64,000 nucleotides of DNA from Xanthomarina arctica. Lineage in GTDB: Bacteria; Bacteroidota; Bacteroidia; Flavobacteriales; Flavobacteriaceae. The DNA lies in NCBI RefSeq assembly GCF_014638915.1, contig NZ_BMFQ01000001.1, positions 1,315,142-1,379,141 of the forward strand, in the 5' to 3' direction. A model generated the notes under the pieces. That model saw only the letters and a list, made by a program, of their open reading frames with translations, ran no database searches and was not told where the DNA came from. A program made the translations under genes and the position numbers. Below are positions 60,020-64,000 of this stretch, in pieces (position 1 is the first letter of the stretch; each line of letters starts with the position of its first letter).

Positions 60020-63000
60020 TTAAGGTTCTACAGATATTCTAACACCTTCACTATGACTGCTAAATTCTGGAGCATACATACTTTGTATGGTTGTAATGCC
60101 ATTACTCATATTTCCAGCATTTGTTACACGTAAATCGTATTCAAAAACATAAACTCCTTTTGGTAAATAGTCGAAAAAGAAGTTGGTTGCCGCATCTTTC
60201 GTGCTTTCATAATACCCTAAATTATCTTGCCATTTGTATTGAGATAAAACATTAATAGGCTCTAAACCACTTGCTCTCATGTCTTTCATATGCAAGAATT
60301 CCATATCTCTATCACTTGTTAACTCTATGCGAACACGAACTAAATCGCCAATTTCTAATGGTGTTTCTGTCGTGATTTCTGAAATGGATTCCCCTAAATC
60401 GGTATTTGTTTTTAGGAAGAGTTTTTTCTTTAAACTTAATGGCGTTTCCGCTGAAGTAATTTTATCTAAATCTTCAAAATATTGCCAGTATAAACTTCCC
60501 CAAGCAATACCTTCACCTTTTTTAGTCAAGGTTACTTCTGCCATTTCTGGTTTAATTTCGGAACCTGTCCAAGATGTTTTATAATATCCTGTTCCAGCTT
60601 CAACTTTAACGTCTTCTAATTTTGAAGGATCTATTTTATTTCCTCCTATAACAACATCCACCATATCTGTAACGGACAACCAATCGCTACCTTGAAGCAA
60701 TAGAGCATAAACAGCTTCGGTTGTAGCCTTCGTAGTTTTCCAGCTGTTAGTTTGCTTGTTTTTTAAGAGCCAGATTTTTAGATTGTCTATATCATTGAGA
60801 TTCTTTGACTCACTCTGAATGACAGAACCTACTTCTGCAAAAGCCTCAATCATCAAGGCTTGAGTTTCTATTGGAGCTTGATACCAATACCATGAAGCTT
60901 TATTTTCTTTCCAGTACATGCCTAATTCGTCGCTAGTAACACTGTTTTCTTTTAATGATTTTAAGATTTTTGAAGCTGTAATTTCATCTCCTGCTCTATG
61001 AGATACTAAAGCCATTAATCCTTTGGAATAAATGCTACGTGTTTTCCAATATTTCTGAATTTGTGTCTGATAATAAGCTATAATACTTTCAACTTCTTTG
61101 GATTTTTTTATCTCTGGAAAAAAGCTTCGCATATAAACATAATGTAATTGCGTGTAACTTAAATGGTCTAAGTTTAAATCTGCTTTAGAATTGTATTTGG
61201 TAATGTCTTTATATTCTTCAACAAACTCTTTGTCTAAATAGTTAATGGCTTTCTCAATCATATTATCTTGGTCACTGAGCGTAGTCGAAGTGAGCTTATT
61301 CAAATGCCCAAATCCAGTAATAATATGTTGTGTAATATATCTATTTGGCTTGCCTCCATTAAACCAAGCCCAAGATCCATTTGATTTTTGATTCTGTTTT
61401 AATTTTTTAATGTTCGCCTCTAATTCATTAGTCATTTTGTTTAAATCGAAAAGCAAAGCAATACGTTTCTTTTGTTCGGTTTCACTTTCTGCATCTCGCA
61501 ACCAAGGTGTTTCTTCAATTAGAATCGATTTCAGTTCTTGGTTCTTTTCTAAATTTGAAAGAAGTGCATCTGTGTTTCTCCACTGATTAAAAACTTCCTG
61601 AATTCTAGGATTCGAATTTGCTATATGACTTGCTAAGGAATTTGCATAAAACCTACTAAATATCTGTTCATTACATTCATAAGGATATTCCATTAAATAA
61701 GGAAGCGATTGCACCGCATACCAAGCTGGATTAGACGTTATCTCTAATGTCAACCTATGGTGACTGAGCGTAGTCGAAGTCACATTTTTTAGCTTATCTA
61801 AAGTAAAGGTTTTGGTTTCGTTAGAACGTATCCACATAGGTAAGGTTTCGGTAACCAACATTCTATTAGAAAGTACAGGAAGCGCATTTTGTTCTCCATC
61901 ACTAAAATCGCCTGCTTTAGCAATTATTTTGTATTGAATAGCATCCACATTATCAGGAATGGTTAAACTCCAAGATACTTCGGTATTTCCATTTTCTAAA
62001 ACTGTAAAATCTTGGACACTGAGCGTAGTCGAAGTGTGGTCGTTTCGACTACGCTCAACGTCCATTAGTTCAATAGTAATTTCATTTCCTGTAATTCCAT
62101 CAAAAAGTTGTAAAACCGCTTGTCCTGAAAGTTCTTCTTTAGATAAATTTGAAATTTTAGTACTGATGGTAATTTGATCTCCCTGACGTAAAAAGCGTGG
62201 CACATTTGGAATAACCATCAATTCTTTTTGTGTCACAGTTTCCAAACTAGTTGTAGCAGATTCTAAAGTTTTGGTATGAGCTAGTAATTGCAATTTCCAT
62301 TTGGTTAAAGCTTCTGGGGTGGTGAAACTAAAACTGATATTGCCTTTTTCGTCTGTTTGTAATTGAGGGAAGAAAAAAACCGTTTCTTGAAGGTTTTTTC
62401 TAATTTGAACTTGGGAAAAATCTTCTTTTTTAGGATTAGTAAGTTCGTCCTCTGGGATAATAACTTCATCGTTATTCAAGCCATCCATTGCAATACTTTC
62501 AGATTCTGATTTTGAAACAGCATAACCAATAGACTTTTTCTCTTTTCTTATTCCCATAGCTGTAACAACAACTTCTTCCATATAATTTTCTTCCGGAGAA
62601 ATAGTAGACATACCTCTAATTATTAAAGTAGAATTGTAGCCAAAACTAAACCCAAACCAATCTAATTGATCATAATCATTTTGAACATAATTAAGGTAAT
62701 CCCAATATAAGCTTAGAATACTAAAACCTTCGGTTGAAAAACTAACTCTAGCTGTTCTATTATGATATGAACGATAAGTAGGAAGATTAATTGGGTTAAA
62801 ATTCCAATTATGTCCTTTAAATTGGTCCAGAGAAACGTCGTACATGCTTGCTAATATTTCAGCAGACACCTGTTCTCCTTTTGGACCTTTAATTTTAAAA
62901 CTCCAAGTTTCATCTTGTCCTGGTTGTAATTTGTCTCTAAACGTGGTGGTTTCAATTTCTAAATCGGTTTTTGGATAAGGCACAGAAATAGCTCTGGTGC

Positions 63001-64000
63001 CAGATTCAAAACTATTGGCATAAGCAAAACTGTAATGGACCGCAAAACCGCCTAAATCTTCTTTGTTTACGGGAATACTTAAGGTTTTCTTATTATTACT
63101 TAACTGCACCATGAAAGTGTTTACAGTTTGTTTGTTCTTTTCAATTTCAACAGTTACTAAAATATTTTCTGCTGAAGAACCCAGAGTCAATTCCACTGTT
63201 TCGTTAATTTGATAAGTTTCTTTATTAGTAGAAATACTGAAAAGCTCCTTGTCTGCAAGTGTTTTGTCTGTGACGCTGAACAAGGTAGTTCTAACTTCAT
63301 CTTTTACTTCTTGTCCAAATCTGTCTTTGCTTTCTAATTCAATAACATATTGTCCAGATTCCCATTTCTTAATGTTTCCTAATTCTAGTTCTTTAGATTT
63401 TTCGGTATTGAAGGTTTTTTCAAAGACAAGCTTCCCTTTTTTCCAATCGTTAGGATTGTCTTCATCTGTATAAGCTTCATATGGAAACTTATTTTTAAAT
63501 TCAGTTTTAGAAAGCATTTGATAATCTGGCGCTTTCCATGGTCGCGGACGTAAAACATAATCAGGTCCTTGAAGCTTGTATATTTTTATAGTTCCTTGAG
63601 CTGGAACAAATTCGCCATTTAGGTTTTTTGTGTCTATAGAAAGTTGGTTGTCTTTTTTCAGTTTATCCAAATCAGCATTCACATTTATAGTGGCAATCAA
63701 TGCATGATATCCAACTCGAACTGTGGTTGTTGCAGAGCGTGTTTCCCCATTTAAATCGGTAACATCTGCTGTTATTTCATAATTAAAAATAGGAAGGTTA
63801 CTTTGGTTTACGCTAGTGTCTGGCAAAGCTTTGAAGGTGATTTCAAATTCACCTTTAGCGTTTGTAGTAGTTTCACCATGGGTTATTTCTTGTGCATCGC
63901 TATTATAAGAAGGTCTGCTCCAATAATACCAACGAGGATATTGTACTTTTCTATGCACTCTGTAAACCACTTTAGCATCTGTAATGTTACTTCCTGCATA
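60020..64000 (-). CDS. Bacterial alpha-2-macroglobulin family protein, C-terminal 1326 residues
   Basis: The C-terminal 1326 residues of a large protease-trapping protein; the frame stays open to base 64000, so the N-terminus lies outside. Visible parts in order: MG-type beta domains, MG7-like KWKLQLLAHTK, the thioester site YPYECNEQ (CNEQ at 61664-61675), the all-helical thioester domain, and the final receptor-like MG10 domain. The region after IIRGMSTISPEENY holds a SusC-like EEVVVTAMGIRKEKKSIGYAV (62513-62581). Four palindromic elements are read in frame as TSTTLS (three) and VERSRN (one). Probably a periplasmic or surface protease inhibitor. Confidence 0.93.
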   Translation of the reverse strand, partial: YAGSNITDAKVVYRVHRKVQYPRWYYWSRPSYNSDAQEITHGETTTNAKGEFEITFKALPDTSVNQSNLPIFNYEITADVTDLNGETRSATTTVRVGYHALIATINVNADLDKLKKDNQLSIDTKNLNGEFVPAQGTIKIYKLQGPDYVLRPRPWKAPDYQMLSKTEFKNKFPYEAYTDEDNPNDWKKGKLVFEKTFNTEKSKELELGNIKKWESGQYVIELESKDRFGQEVKDEVRTTLFSVTDKTLADKELFSISTNKETYQINETVELTLGSSAENILVTVEIEKNKQTVNTFMVQLSNNKKTLSIPVNKEDLGGFAVHYSFAYANSFESGTRAISVPYPKTDLEIETTTFRDKLQPGQDETWSFKIKGPKGEQVSAEILASMYDVSLDQFKGHNWNFNPINLPTYRSYHNRTARVSFSTEGFSILSLYWDYLNYVQNDYDQLDWFGFSFGYNSTLIIRGMSTISPEENYMEEVVVTAMGIRKEKKSIGYAVSKSESESIAMDGLNNDEVIIPEDELTNPKKEDFSQVQIRKNLQETVFFFPQLQTDEKGNISFSFTTPEALTKWKLQLLAHTKTLESATTSLETVTQKELMVIPNVPRFLRQGDQITISTKISNLSKEELSGQAVLQLFDGITGNEITIELMDVERSRNDHTSTTLSVQDFTVLENGNTEVSWSLTIPDNVDAIQYKIIAKAGDFSDGEQNALPVLSNRMLVTETLPMWIRSNETKTFTLDKLKNVTSTTLSHHRLTLEITSNPAWYAVQSLPYLMEYPYECNEQIFSRFYANSLASHIANSNPRIQEVFNQWRNTDALLSNLEKNQELKSILIEETPWLRDAESETEQKKRIALLFDLNKMTNELEANIKKLKQNQKSNGSWAWFNGGKPNRYITQHIITGFGHLNKLTSTTLSDQDNMIEKAINYLDKEFVEEYKDITKYNSKADLNLDHLSYTQLHYVYMRSFFPEIKKSKEVESIIAYYQTQIQKYWKTRSIYSKGLMALVSHRAGDEITASKILKSLKENSVTSDELGMYWKENKASWYWYQAPIETQALMIEAFAEVGSVIQSESKNLNDIDNLKIWLLKNKQTNSWKTTKATTEAVYALLLQGSDWLSVTDMVDVVIGGNKIDPSKLEDVKVEAGTGYYKTSWTGSEIKPEMAEVTLTKKGEGIAWGSLYWQYFEDLDKITSAETPLSLKKKLFLKTNTDLGESISEITTETPLEIGDLVRVRIELTSDRDMEFLHMKDMRASGLEPINVLSQYKWQDNLGYYESTKDAATNFFFDYLPKGVYVFEYDLRVTNAGNMSNGITTIQSMYAPEFSSHSEGVRISVEP
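61272..61293. repeat. Palindromic element, family A, coding copy 1 in A2M
   Basis: CACTGAGCGTAGTCGAAGTG (61273-61292) with arms TCACT/AGTGA. It is read on the minus strand as T-S-T-T-L-S in HLNKLTSTTLSDQDN. Confidence 0.85.
61760..61783. repeat. Palindromic element, family A, coding copy 2 in A2M
   Basis: A copy with the same GAGCGTAGTCGA core and 6-bp arms GTGACT/AGTCAC. It is read as V-T-S-T-T-L-S-H. Confidence 0.85.
62016..62037. repeat. Palindromic element, family A, coding copy 3 in A2M
   Basis: Same core with arms ACACT/AGTGT. It is read as H-T-S-T-T-L-S-V. The inverted copy 4 starts 4 nt later, so the two form a long hairpin. Confidence 0.85.
62041..62060. repeat. Palindromic element, family A, coding copy 4 in A2M, inverted
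   Basis: The reverse orientation of the core with arms CGTT/AACG. It is read as D-V-E-R-S-R-N-D, and its TTCGACTACGCTC pairs with GAGCGTAGTCGAA of copy 3 over 13 bp. Confidence 0.85.

Noticed and set aside
61272-62060. CRISPR repeats
   Set aside because: The copies are irregularly spaced, inverted in one case and inside a conserved reading frame, with no leader or cas genes.
62513-62640. Gene fusion or assembly join between A2M and a SusC receptor
   Set aside because: The segment is short (about 40 residues), in frame, and A2M domains continue on both sides.

Overview
The window looks like chromosomal DNA of a marine-type member of the Flavobacteriaceae (Bacteroidota). It is AT-rich and densely coding. 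Upstream boxes match the Bacteroidota -7 consensus TAnnTTTG rather than TATAAT. One protein carries a type IX secretion (T9SS) sorting tail, and SusC-like 'EVVV' motifs recur. It also has lipoproteins with Bacteroidota-style lipoboxes, a kynurenine pathway for tryptophan breakdown and bacterial alpha-2-macroglobulin. I see no prophage, plasmid backbone, integron, transposase or CRISPR array. Most of the window is ordinary core genome.

Layout. 1-3100: tail of an acyl-CoA hydrolase/transferase, a HAD phosphatase, gpmI and a GNAT. 3243-3601: tRNA-Gly followed by a 117-bp tandem repeat that copies its 3' end and terminator. 3599-10553: peptidase E, then four tandem paralogous secreted proteins with a SusC-type N-terminal domain, a DUF6702-like protein and an M1 aminopeptidase. 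10639-12051: TatA/E and two poorly known proteins. 12151-20732: a minus-strand kynurenine/3-hydroxyanthranilate catabolic operon (kynU, membrane protein, kmo, deaminase, aldehyde dehydrogenase, odd SDR, HAAO, ACMSD, methyltransferase). 20816-31000: iron-sulfur protein, methyltransferase, MsrA, Nif3 and coiled-coil protein, lpxK, hybrid histidine kinase, gap and lipA. 31000-36600: two ECF sigma modules, murB and an aminotransferase. 36700-44870: aspartyl protease, DUF1573, valS, nuclease, and a glycosyltransferase/methyltransferase/KAS III group. 45000-56724: gcvP, UbiA-like protein, a third ECF sigma module, M3 peptidase, purE/purK, a fused hpt-adk gene, obg and a K+ channel. 56781-64000: DUF4136 lipoprotein, DinB, an M64 peptidase with T9SS tail, a lipoprotein and the C-terminal part of a large alpha-2-macroglobulin.

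The most interesting signals are not conventional genes. A short palindromic element with core GAGCGTAGTCGA sits in intergenic DNA, once inside valS and four times inside the alpha-2-macroglobulin gene. All five coding copies are in the same codon register, giving TSTTLS or ERSR peptides, and their flanking stem arms differ but stay complementary. The same alpha-2-macroglobulin carries a SusC-like 'EEVVVTAMGI' segment. Other points are the hpt-adk fusion, the triplicated tRNA 3' end, a promoter-plus-terminator unit with no gene (51893-51990), an SDR without its catalytic Tyr/Lys, a zf-RING_7-type protein without cysteines, and a secreted protein pairing a SusC-type beta-sandwich with a zinc-ribbon-like tail. 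The -7 boxes also allow several gene starts to be corrected (gpmI, kynU, valS, purK, hpt-adk).
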